DNA of 64,000 nucleotides from Sipunculus nudus (taxonomy: Eukaryota > Annelida > Sipuncula > Golfingiida > Sipunculidae): positions 91,352,556 to 91,416,555 of the forward strand of contig CM049310.1 in NCBI GenBank assembly GCA_026874595.1, written 5' to 3'. The position numbers and the translations under genes were made by a program. This document shows positions 43,346-52,521 of this stretch, one piece after another. The notes under the pieces are model-generated. The model did not search any database and was not told the origin of the DNA. It worked only from the letters and a program-made list of their open reading frames with translations. Each line of letters opens with the position of its first letter. The stretch's first letter is position 1.

Positions 43346-44135
43346 CTAGATCTATGGCAAAGAAAACCGCACATGCGGATAATAGTCCAGATAATAACAC
43401 TCTGGGAGTCACTAGTAACTCGTCTAACGACTCGCCCGTACAGGATGCAGCATTCTCAAGGTCAGAACTTCTTGCGGAACAGCATAAGGACCCTGATATT
43501 TCATGTTTGTTTCCCAGGGCAGTTTCTAAAGATGAGCTGTCACAAAACCCAGTTTGTTTCTATGTTAAAAATGGAGTGCTTATGCGTAAATGGCGACCAC
43601 CTGATGTATGTGCTGATGATGAGTAGGCCCAGTGGCGTCAATTTTTCTTCCAGGGTGGGGGGGATGATTCGCCGACCCCCCCCCCCCCCCCACACACACA
43701 CACACACACACACACTGAGTAGGCCATCAAACATCAAATAGTAATGCCCAAAAGCTTTCGCAATGAAATTCTGAGCATGGCACATGAGGCTCCTTTGTCT
43801 GGCCATTTAGGTATAAATAAAACTTATCAGAAAGTTAGTACACACTTCTATTGGCCTAACCTCAGGAAAGATGTTGTACAATATTGTAAATCATGCCATA
43901 CATGTCAGATGGTAGGCAAGCCCAATCAGAATCCTCCTAAGGCCCCACTTGGGCCTATTCCTGCTTTTGAGGAACCATTCAGTAGGATTATTGTTGATTG
44001 TGTTGAACCATTGCCCAAACAAAATCTGGACATGAATACTTGCTGACAATTACGTGCGCATCTACAAGGTTACCTGAGGCAATACCATTGCGCAAAATTA
44101 ATGCCAAAAGTGTTGTCAAAGCTCTGACCGTCAAC
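43324..44135 (+). pseudogene. pol: pol: integrase, N-terminal part only, placed before RT
   Basis: Starts after the protease with PSCAVTRSMAKK and SRSELLAEQHKDPDISCL, then (after the nested insertion at 43630-43715) HEAPLSGHLGINKT...YCKSCHTC, the HHCC zinc-binding domain. The core begins FSRIIVDCVEPLPK with the first catalytic Asp. A TGG-to-TAG-type stop at about 43624, a frameshift near 44040 and loss of everything after KSVVKAL (second Asp, Glu, C-terminal domain) make it non-functional. Its position ahead of RT sequence is the key structural oddity. Confidence 0.88.
43630..43715 (+). mobile_element. Small CA-tailed retroposon-like insertion with 10-bp target duplication
   Basis: TGAGTAGGCC occurs at 43620-43629 and again at 43716-43725. 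Between them is 86 bp starting CAGTGGCGTCAATTTTTC, then GGGTGGGGGGGATG, a C-run and a (CA)n tail. Removing it restores the integrase coding sequence to one continuous frame. The tail and duplication fit an RNA-mediated insertion; the source family is unknown. Confidence 0.75.
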
Positions 44136-44842
44136 TTAGTAAAATCTGAGTTTTGTCATGCACAAGTAACATTTTTGGGTCATATTGTAGGGCAGGGTCA
44201 GGTAAAACCTGTTGATGCTGAAATAAGTGCTATTTCTGCATTTCCTAGACTAGAGAACAAAAAGAAAATAATGCGTTTTTTGGTATGGTTGGATACTACA
44301 GGAAGTTTTGTCCAAGTTTTGCTGCTGTAGCTGAACCTTTGACTAATTTGTTAAAGAAGAAACAAAAGTTTGTATGGAATGTTCAGTGTGAAAATGCATT
44401 TCAGAATTTGAAAGCAATTCTGCAAAGTTCACCAGTTATAGCAGCTCCAGACTTTTCTGTAACCTTTTAAGTTAGCTGTGGATGCTAGCAATACTGCTGC
44501 TGGTGCTGTGTTGTTGCAAGAATGCAATGATGGCATAGATCATCCAATTTGTTATTTCTCAAGAAAGTTTAATGCAAACCAGAAAAAAACTACTCCACTA
44601 TTGAAAAAGAATGTTTGGCTTTGATTTTGGCGTTGCAACATTTTGAAGTTTATGTTACTTCATCAGTCAGGCCTATCATTGTCTTCAGTGATCACAATCC
44701 CCTCACGTTCATGAACAAGTTGAAGTGTAAAAATCAAAGATTGTTGAGATGGAGTTTGTTCTTACAGGATTACAATCTTGATTTCGTACACATTAAAGGG
44801 AAAGACAATGTACTTGCTGATTGCTTATCGAGATGTTTATGA
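44136..44842 (+). pseudogene. pol: pol: reverse transcriptase C-terminus and RNase H
   Basis: Begins abruptly in the RT connection region: LVKSEFCHAQVTFLGHIVGQ, then (frame change) VGYYRKFCPSFAAVAEPLTN and LLKKKQKFVWN. RNase H follows: KLAVDASNTAAGAVLLQ (first Asp), EKECLALILALQHFEVY (Glu), VFSDHNPLTF (second Asp) and HIKGKDNVLADCLSR (last Asp), ending at TGA 44840. The RT fingers and palm with the Y-x-D-D motif are absent. The reading frame changes near 44270, 44468 and 44590. RNase H being last is confirmed by the polypurine tract 120 bases downstream. Confidence 0.9.
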
Positions 44843-44974
44843 AATGTTGTAAACAAGATGTTTATGTAATGTTGTAAATAAGATGATTTTTGAGATGTTG
44901 TAAAATTTTTGTGATTGTGATCGCAAAAAGAAAGTTTTCCGAGGAAACTTTCTTTTTTCTTATAGGAGGGGGAG
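44843..44974 (+). promoter_or_regulatory. 3' leader of the element with hairpin and polypurine tract
   Basis: Three ATGTT(T/G)(A/T)-type short repeats (GAAATGTTGTAAACAAGATG and relatives) precede a 9-bp perfect stem, AGAAAGTTT / AAACTTTCT with a 7-base loop (about 44928-44954). The polypurine tract AGGAGGGGGAG (44964-44974) directly abuts the 3' LTR and would prime plus-strand DNA. Confidence 0.8.
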
Positions 44975-45789
44975 TGTTACAGGTGCTCTTTTTATTGTGT
45001 GACACGGGCGTAACTCGTGTTGTGACACCGTCGCCGGACCGTTTGTTACATTCAATGTTTAATCCGTGCTGGTTGAACTCTCGTTGTCAAGTTAACCTTA
45101 GGCTTTCACGCCTGGTCGTGGGTAACGTGATGACCCTGCTGTGTTGGGATACAAACGGCTGTGTTTTTCTAGAGTGTTCCTGAAATGCGTGTTTACTGTG
45201 TTGTGTAAGATCTTATAGACTGTTCGAGAAGTCGAAAATTCTCGGCTTGGGGTAAAGAGAATATAAAGGGGCTGTGTTTTAGGAGAGGAAGAGAGCAGCA
45301 GAGCAGATTCAAGCGGACGCATAAGCGTGTGTCAGTTTCTAGGACCTTATCCAACCAATGCGGCAACTATAGATTTTCTAGACTTTCTCCTGGATTTTAT
45401 GCATTTGGACTCCAGTTTACTTTCTGGATTGTTACAAGAGCTTTACAGTGGACTGTCATTCTCCGAGAGTATACATTTAAAGAACTTATCGTTGTGACGG
45501 TGTTGGTATCCAGGTACTGTGCACATTTTCTTATTTTTCTGTGTGATTGTATTGATTTGTTGTTATATCGCTGTTTTACTGTATAATTGTATTGATTTAG
45601 TGTATTGTAATGTTAGGGTTGTTTTAAGAATAAATTATAGTAATTTGTTAACAAAAAAACACTGACTTCTTTATTCATTCCCCTGGACATTTCACGCTGC
45701 CTAGTGTTACAGAATCTGATTTTTCTTTTATCTCCGTTACAGAATTTGTGCTCATCATGCATACGTGATCTGATTATATTAGGTTCCGT

Positions 45790-45793
<4 letters not shown>
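44975..45793 (+). repeat. 3' LTR (819 bp)
   Basis: TGTTACAGGTGC to TTCCGTAACA, with TATAAA at 45262-45267 and AATAAA at 45629-45634. ORFs inside are shared with the 5' LTR and are not genes. Confidence 0.93.

Positions 45794-45833
<40 letters not shown>
45794..45833. repeat. (TA)n tract following the LTR element
   Basis: About 19 TA units, the right half of the microsatellite that hosts the insertion. Confidence 0.9.
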
Positions 45834-45839
<6 letters not shown>

Positions 45840-46089
45840 TTATTTTAACAGTTTTGTTATTCTTTTGTTCTAGAGTTTTCTAAAATTAATTTTAATCTTT
45901 TATATCTTATGTTTGCGTGCTATATGTCATGCCCTTTGGTGAAGTGCTTGAATCAATAAAAAATATTACAACGTAATTAACGTTTTTATTTTTCCTTGAT
46001 TCGTTCCAGTTTTTATATCTTTTATTTTCCACCTTGTTTATTTGAATAATATTTTACCATTTTAAAGCATTAGAATTATCCTATGATTT
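45834..46089. other. A/T-rich intergenic DNA
   Basis: Nothing recognised. Confidence 0.35.
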
Positions 46090-46205
46090 AATGATCGAGG
46101 GGTTATCTAAGCAGTGCTGGGGAAACCTCAAATTAGGTTAAGACTACCCAAGCTGGTAATCAGAAATAGATGTCAGATTATCGGGGGTAACCTGAAGTCT
46201 TTAGA
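46090..46205 (+). repeat. GGTAATCTGA family repeat, copy 3
   Basis: GAGGGGTTATCTAAGCAG, GCTGGTAATCAGAAAT and TCGGGGGTAACCTGAAGTCT parallel copy 1 at 6205-6352 in order and orientation. Confidence 0.55.
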
Positions 46206-46254
46206 CCGGTCAGCTTATAAAAATACTGACATTATGAATATATTATGAAGGCCA

Positions 46255-46575
46255 TGAGAAAAGGTTCACAAATGGACTTTGGAACAGTTTGTCACTTTCA
46301 CTCAAGACAATGGAATCCTCATTCTCTTTTAGAAAATGGCTGAAAACGTATTTCTACACATGCGCATATAGCGTTTATTATTCTTAACCTGTGGTTTACC
46401 TTCTGCCAGTAATCGGTATGGTATATATGTATGGTTTATATTATAAACTACGGATATAGTATTCTTTGCATTTGCTTTTTTAGTAATGAATTATATTTTT
46501 TATTGTTGAGCACTAGAGCAATATCCCGATGTTGAATATGGCGCTATATAAATGCATAATAATGAAATAATATAA
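46255..46575 (+). pseudogene. 3' end of a CR1/Jockey-like LINE
   Basis: The frame reads GLWNSLSLSLKTMESSFSF then RKWLKTYFY, the C-terminal LWNSLP...SF+..LKTYLF block of non-LTR RT proteins. About 200 bases of 3' untranslated sequence follow with GGCGCTATATAAATGCATAA and a TAATAATGAAATAAT tail. Only the last 35 or so codons are present, a strongly 5'-truncated insertion. Confidence 0.7.
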
Positions 46576-46869
46576 ATCAAATGTAGAAAGACAGAGCTGG
46601 GGCTGGTTATCGGCAGTGGCGAATCAAGAACAGGGGGCGCTTATATTGGGTCGGTGGTAGATGGTTATTATTATTAAGTGGTTTTTTTTATAACACCATG
46701 TTTCCATGAAAGCTAATTATAAAGGTACATAGGGGAGGGTTAGGTGTCCTCCTCCCATATTGGGAAATTTTTTAAAATATGCAATGTGAAGAGGGCTTTG
46801 AGGCACATTTCACATAAAATACGAGGTTCTGTTCTTTAATAACTATTCTCTTAATTAATTTTGCGAATG
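46576..46869. other. Intergenic, nothing recognised
   Basis: Nothing recognised. Confidence 0.35.
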
Positions 46870-47285
46870 CAATTTTTTTTTTTGGGGGGGGGGGGCGTTG
46901 TTTCCATCATCAACGTAATCGGGATCGTTATCACTATCATCATCATCATTGTAGTCCTTTTCGTTCTTTCCGTCTTCTCCAGCACCCTTAGCGTCGTCGT
47001 CATCACCATAACCGTTACCATTAAAATGTCGTTGTAATCATTACAACTATCCTTGTTTTCAGCTTCATCATTATCTTTATCATCATCATCATCATCATCA
47101 TCTTAATAATCATCGCCATCAGCTTCTGCATCCCAAAATCATTAACATTACTAACATCGTCGTCGACATAAGCATCGACGTCATTCTTTGAGTCCTGATC
47201 AATATCTTTTTTCAAATTATGCCACAACTACTACTACTTCTACTACTACTGCGACGACTTCTATACTACTACTTTTACTAGTTTA
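46870..47285. repeat. Degenerate trinucleotide-rich tract (ATC / CTA) with a G-run
   Basis: T-run then G-run at about 46871-46896, then imperfect ATC repeats with a pure (ATC) block near 47077-47101, and a (CTA)n block at about 47228-47280. The Asp/Met-rich minus-strand ORF is repeat translation. Confidence 0.8.
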
Positions 47286-47640
47286 GTAAAAATGTCTTAT
47301 ATGTGTATTCGTAGTAATAAAAAATATTGTGTATTAGTTTAGCTGTGGTGCTGTGGTACAGAAAACATTCTTTAGAACCTGAAGTTTACTTTTTGTCGCA
47401 GAAGAAGATATTATCAAAACATCTAGCAAACCAAAACTTTCATCACTGTTCTTTTATCTTATTTAGAGAACTGGCAGTGATCAGGGTTGAGAAAAAAGTG
47501 GAACAAGGAAAAAGTAACCATAGTAACCCGGTAAGGAAAAACCGTACAGAGATTCAACGGGGATTGTGTTGTGGGTATCAATAACATTACATGGAGAGTA
47601 CAGTGTTAATACAGAAAGCATTTTTTCATGTGACCCGCCC
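47286..47640. other. Unassigned stretch with an 85-codon ORF
   Basis: The ORF at 47327-47584 has no domain I recognise and no homologous repeat in the window. It lies just left of a promoter-like cluster. Low confidence that it is real. Confidence 0.3.
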
Positions 47641-47730
47641 ATCAGAAAGGGATGTCGGCGAGAGTGACGTCAGCAACACGTCAACAAGCACCCAGACTGA
47701 CACGTGATCACGGAGCAGAATGATTGGTCG
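47641..47730. promoter_or_regulatory. Cluster of CRE, E-box and CCAAT motifs
   Basis: A perfect CRE palindrome TGACGTCA (47665-47672), the E-box CACGTG (47701-47706) and ATTGG, the inverse of CCAAT (47723-47727), lie within 65 bases in a G+C-richer pocket. This is a common promoter arrangement, but no transcript or exon is visible on either side. Confidence 0.35.
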
Positions 47731-49119
47731 TTATTCTGTTTACGGAAACAGCTTGATGCGTGTAATTACAGACGACTTATGAGAAGGTTAGGATTTTGTG
47801 CTGCAACGGGAAGAAATGAATACGGTGAAGCAAAAATCATTCGAAATGACGAAGGAGGGCAGAAAAAAATATAATACGACACGAGCATGATTATTATTAT
47901 TCTTTTTTTTTTGCAGAAGGCGCTGTGTTTTCTTTTGAAGTGCGTACTCTGTTTGGAAAGATCGAGTAGATTTGTGCAAATACTTTTGAGCCTATGATGT
48001 GATGAAATATGGAAATGTTCGACCTGATCTTATAGAATGAATATATTAATCAATGACGCCATTCATTAAATAATTAATTAATGAATGCTTTTGCATGCAA
48101 AATATTCTTATAAATTTCTTGTTTCATATTTTTTCGCCATTATTCTAAATATATTCTGAATATCATTCTAAAAATATGATTACTGTTTGGATGAAGGTAA
48201 TTAATATGACAGTATTGTTGATGATAAATGGATTCTGAGAAAAATACATTTTTGAGCGTTGAAGTCTGACCTCAAAGAAGATTAGTCAGGAAAAAAACCT
48301 TAATATGAGGCATTAAAAGAGGCAATTTTCTTCCTCCCACATTCTTATCGCTAAGGAAGTAAGAATGGTAAACAATTATAAGACCGACGGATTCATAAGA
48401 TGCTTAATCTTTTCTCTCTTAATAATTAAATTAATTTTTTTCAAAGATGGACACCAACATTTGAAGTTGAAGAAACAGAAATAAATTATCATGTAATTTC
48501 CAATCCGAAACCATTCTGGTATTATTTTGTTCTTCTATATAAAATAACAAATAATACACAACAATCCACTGGTATAGCGAAGGAATTGCTCATATGAAAA
48601 TCTTGCTAACCATCGGTTTATTAGGACAGAAGGAATGATTTGCCTGGAATCCAATACCGATAAACCAACAAGTGACAATTAAACAAAATAATAGAAGGAT
48701 CGAGAATAGTTCAGAAATATTTGTGTGAAAACATATTTTGTGAACGCGAAATATATTCATTAATCAGACACTGACAATTATATGATTAAAATATCAATAA
48801 TGAGGTTGTACTTGTTTTTTTTTACATTTTCTTAAAATTGCTTTTCATTGGCTTGTCCAAAACTAACCTGGACCGTGCAATGCTTTGCCCTCGAGACCTG
48901 TCATTATAATTCTGATAACCAACTGAGCCAGACTTACCATAACCAATAGATTTATTGACCACAAAATATAGGAAGAATTCAATAAAAATTTATGAAAATT
49001 AAGAAAAATTAGTTGACATCAACAAATTTGTTTTAGAGTGTAGAAGTTTTTATCAGTTAAATATACGCAACGAAAAAGAGCCCCGACAACTGTAAATAAT
49101 CACGATATGTGAAAGATAT
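47731..49119. other. A/T-rich intergenic DNA
   Basis: No exon, RNA gene or known repeat. Confidence 0.4.
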
Positions 49120-49265
49120 ATGAGTTGTTTATCTACAAGTTGGTAATGTTAGTAATCACATCAATGTTGACAAACGGTAAGCTACGGTGGTTGGTTGCAC
49201 ATGTGCTAAAGGTGAGAGCTCTCTAGTTGCAAAAAGCCCTTAGTAAAGTCTGAGTCTGAGTAGCC
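49120..49265 (+). repeat. Dispersed repeat family D, copy 2 (short)
   Basis: CTACAAGTTGGTAATGTTAG, TGTTGACAAACGGTAAG and CTCTCTAGTTGCAAAAAGCC follow the same order as in copies at 2810 and 54770. Confidence 0.5.
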
Positions 49266-49361
49266 GCAAGATTTTTTATTGTGTTTTGATTATTGGTTGC
49301 TTCCCCCCCCCTAAAAAAATGTAAAATACAGGAGGATATAAACAAAACGAAAAATTCCGAT

Positions 49362-50005
49362 TCTACTGGTAGAGTTTCAAATCACAGTTCCTTCCAGCAG
49401 AAACTCTGATCGTAGTTTCTACCAGTAGTAGGTGCAATCCCAAAATAAGTTTTTATGGTTGTAAAAAAGGAAGAAAAGTAAAAAATTTCGGTAGGAAAAA
49501 CAGTTAAAAAAATTGTTTAAGGGATTTATTTAAAAATTAAATATTAGACTTTTCTTAATACTTAAAATTTCTTGTGACTTTTTCCCTTCAAAAACCTTTG
49601 ACTTCCTACCTGTATGTCCTTGTTACTAACTACTGAATGGGTGTGAAGCATGTCACAGGCAAGGAACCATTGTGTTGTAAATAATTACCCTTGATGTTTG
49701 TCCTTCTAACAAAACTACTCACTAGGTAGGAAAGATATCACAGGTAAGGCATTAATTAGGTGTTCACTTTTTTTCTCATTGATAGATGCCACATCTAAAA
49801 GGTTTAGATAAAGGTATATGCTTAATCAGTGATCCTTGTTTGATTGCAGTTTCTACTGGTAGGATCTGTGATTGGAGTATCTACCAGTAGAATCAGAGTT
49901 TCTACTGGTAGAGATTCTGATCGTGGTTTCTACTAGCAGAATCTCCGATTGTAGTTCTACCAGTAGAAAATCTGATTCTACCAAATCGCAGTCTCTACCC
50001 TGACA
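49362..50005. repeat. Inverted-motif array / foldback element
   Basis: A 12-bp near-palindrome, TCTACTGGTAGA or its complement TCTACCAGTAGA, occurs at 49362 and 49418, then at 49852, 49880, 49901, 49929 and 49956, with spacings of 28, 21, 28 and 27 in the right cluster. Left cluster words (GATTCTACTGGTAGAGTTTC, AATCACAG) match the inverse complement of the right cluster (GATTCTACTGGTAGATACTC, AATCACAG). The two clusters thus form long inverted repeats around about 420 bp of single-copy DNA. Confidence 0.75.
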
Positions 50006-50549
50006 TATATTCATATATATACTGAGTATAAAACACGTCAAAGCATTTTGTTTAACTCTGAGGTTCACGCCTAAGGTAAAGATGATGTTTACGCTCCGGC
50101 ATCGTCAGGTAACTGTTGCTCAACACAGGTACCCAACTGTTCCTGCTATTTCTTTTTAGCACGGTTTGGTGACTTTTAGGAGTGGCGGCATTTTGGAACA
50201 AGCTATTTACGCTTGTTCAGACTAATCTGTGTTCTGTCGCTTTTGTTGCGAAATATGTGGGGTTTTTTTCTTCAATACAGAGGTTGCATTGTCCCGATGT
50301 GCGCTTCGCTGTGTTGGATTTCTGAATTATATCCCAGGTGACTGAATGGCTAAAGTTGCTTCGTTTTAGAATTCAGATATATTTAGAAAGTTCTGTTTCC
50401 TTTTCGTTTCCTTCATGGCGCAGTGATTTTTTTTGTGGTTATTTTATCTTGTTTTGAAACTTCCGCTTGTTAACCCGATGTAGCAGGTGGTCTGCTGGTC
50501 ATTTATCACGCTTGCTGTATAAATTAGGTCCGTTGCTAAGCAGTTTTCG

Positions 50550-50589
<40 letters not shown>

Positions 50590-52156
50590 AATGTACGTAC
50601 AGATGAGACATTAAACTTTAATATTTTAAATTTTGCTTTCTGAAGGGGAGCGTCTATTCTTACGTCACTGTACTGAGTCTATTTTCCGACTGAAGTTGCC
50701 CCAATCAGGGGCGGGTTAGGGGTTTATATACTTACACACCCCCAAAGAAGTACTTAAAGAAATTACTTTTTTCGAGGTGCTTTTTCGAATTTTGTAACCC
50801 CGTCCCCATCCTGGATTGGAGGAATTTAAATAAGGTAACAGACCCTTGATGTAAAATATACACTATTAAATGAAGACAATCCTGAAACCGCCCCCTGTAA
50901 ACAAGTTTGCTTTAGACAGGCACATTATGTTGGGTTATGACAGAACATTGAACCTCAAAATCGTATTTGTCTACATCCCTGGATACCTGGAATTATATTT
51001 GTACAGACTGCCAACGTGCAAATGGGTCTGTTTATTTTATATATAGGAAGCATTAACAAAGTTTCTTCTTTCTAAATAAATTTGTTTTTTTTATCACTTT
51101 TTACCATGGGTATTTCCAATATAGAGTCTCGTGGCTTATTCTGCAGCATTTTTGCAAATGCTTTAAACATTTAGTTGGAAATCTGTCTTAAGCTAGTCTT
51201 GTAAAAAGCAGACCTAGTCAATTACCGCTCGAAACATAAGCTACAGGGGGCAAACTCGCTGATATACTCCGTCTGTAAAGAATAAGAAGTTTAAAATACT
51301 TTCTGCCACGCAAGCATTACGCCCACTCTGGCGTCTTGAACACTAATGGCGGGAAAAAGGTAAGATTATACTATCACCGGCGGGCACCTGAGATAGAAAT
51401 GGCAAGTATAATGCACCCAAGTGGATTACCTACATATGGCACGAAGGTCACTGAAGGTGATGGATTTATTCAGTATGTTATACATAGGTTCATGATAGGG
51501 CAGAATCCCAGGCAAAATCCTCTTGAAAAAAAAAAATCAGCCAAAAATCATTTAAAAGTAATATTAGGTCCATGAAGTATAGGTCATATTAACCTTGTGT
51601 TTTTTTTTTTGTCCTCCACCATATTTATTTTATGTTTAAAAATATTTTTTATATAATATGCATCTGAAACAGTTTTGCTGCTTCAAGGAGCTTTGTCTGT
51701 TCCTTCCGTATAGCGCCAGTCGGCTGTCGAGACGAGGGGATCACTGTCCTAAAGGAGAAATATTACAGGTTATGCCGGGATCATGTCGCAGATGCTGACC
51801 GTCTGTCTCCTCTGGCGTCTTTACTAGAGTCCACAGTAACATAACATCAAGGGATAAACGTTTTAATGACATTATACGGGGGCCGTGCTGTAACTGTTTA
51901 ATCACTTATAAAGATGTATCAACACGAATTCGTCCTGTGATCTTGTGACTGATAAGCCTAAATACTCAGCAACTGCAGTCAATACAGGGAACATGTATCT
52001 TATTGCAAATTAAGTGCAACATTTATTTGATCAGGCGTCTGATAAGAACCTTATTTTTGCAAAAGTCAATTATTAAAATAAAGTAGATGTCTGTATCTCT
52101 GATCGGAAATCCTTTGGAAAAGGTCACTTTTGGAAACATATAAAACTACCAGACAA
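50006..52156. other. Intergenic DNA with a (TA)n tract
   Basis: A (TA) run of about 15 units lies at 50557-50587. The 79-codon ORF at 51336-51575 runs into a poly(A) stretch and shows no domain. Nothing else recognised. Confidence 0.4.
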
Positions 52157-52521
52157 GAAATATGCATTCTCGGAAAGGCAGGCCTCCGCCATATGGGCGG
52201 TCCGTATTTACATTCACCTATTAGCCCATATATATTCCCAGGTTCATTGGTTCATATGTTCCAAAAAAAGTGTTTGCCTTCACTTGTTTGACCCATATTC
52301 TAAGGTTCATTCGTGCATAAGTGACTGCACGTTTGTGAATATTCCTTCATGACGGATTATGAGCCGGATCCACACCAAGATCTAATCGATTCTTAATTGG
52401 TCCATTCCCGAAATGTACCGAAAATTTCATGGGATTCCTGATGCGGTGAGTTATTTTGTATACAAACACACAGACGAACACACACTAACGGGAACGCGCG
52501 CATACCATCCTGGCAGAGACA
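52157..52521 (-). mobile_element. Helitron-like repeat, copy D
   Basis: On the minus strand it starts GTCTCTGCCAGGATGGTATG, passes a short GT-rich segment, ATGAAATTTTCGGTACATTT and GGAATATATATGGGCTAATA, and ends GGCGGAGGCCTGCCTTTCCG, then AGAATGCATATTT. This is a near full-length copy of about 365 bp. Confidence 0.65.

Larger units (their letters stand above)
40246..45793 (+). mobile_element. Ty3/gypsy LTR retrotransposon of Gmr1-like organisation
   Basis: A 5.55-kb element with LTRs at both ends, each starting TGTTAC and ending GTAACA. It has a primer-binding site matching tRNA-Pro, gag, protease, integrase, then partial reverse transcriptase and RNase H directly followed by the polypurine tract. 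Integrase before RT is the Ty1/copia order, known among gypsy elements from the Gmr1 group. All reading frames are damaged and about 2 kb of pol appears to be missing. The target duplication cannot be resolved because the site is (TA)n. Confidence 0.92.

Noticed and set aside
44890-45586. ORFs of 74-97 codons in and around the 3' LTR
   Set aside because: They lie in LTR sequence also present in the 5' LTR, where the frames are broken.
40246-45793. Endogenous retrovirus with an env gene
   Set aside because: There is no open frame or room between RNase H and the polypurine tract; this is a retrotransposon without env.
47021-47227. Minus-strand ORF rich in Asp and Met
   Set aside because: Translation of an imperfect ATC trinucleotide tract.
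49852-49990. CRISPR-like array (regular 12-bp motif with 9-16-base gaps)
   Set aside because: Repeat is far too short, alternates in orientation and lies in animal DNA; no cas genes.
51336-51575. 79-codon ORF starting MNTNGGKKVRLYYHRRAP
   Set aside because: Ends in a poly(A)-encoded lysine run, no domain recognised, and no supporting signals around it.
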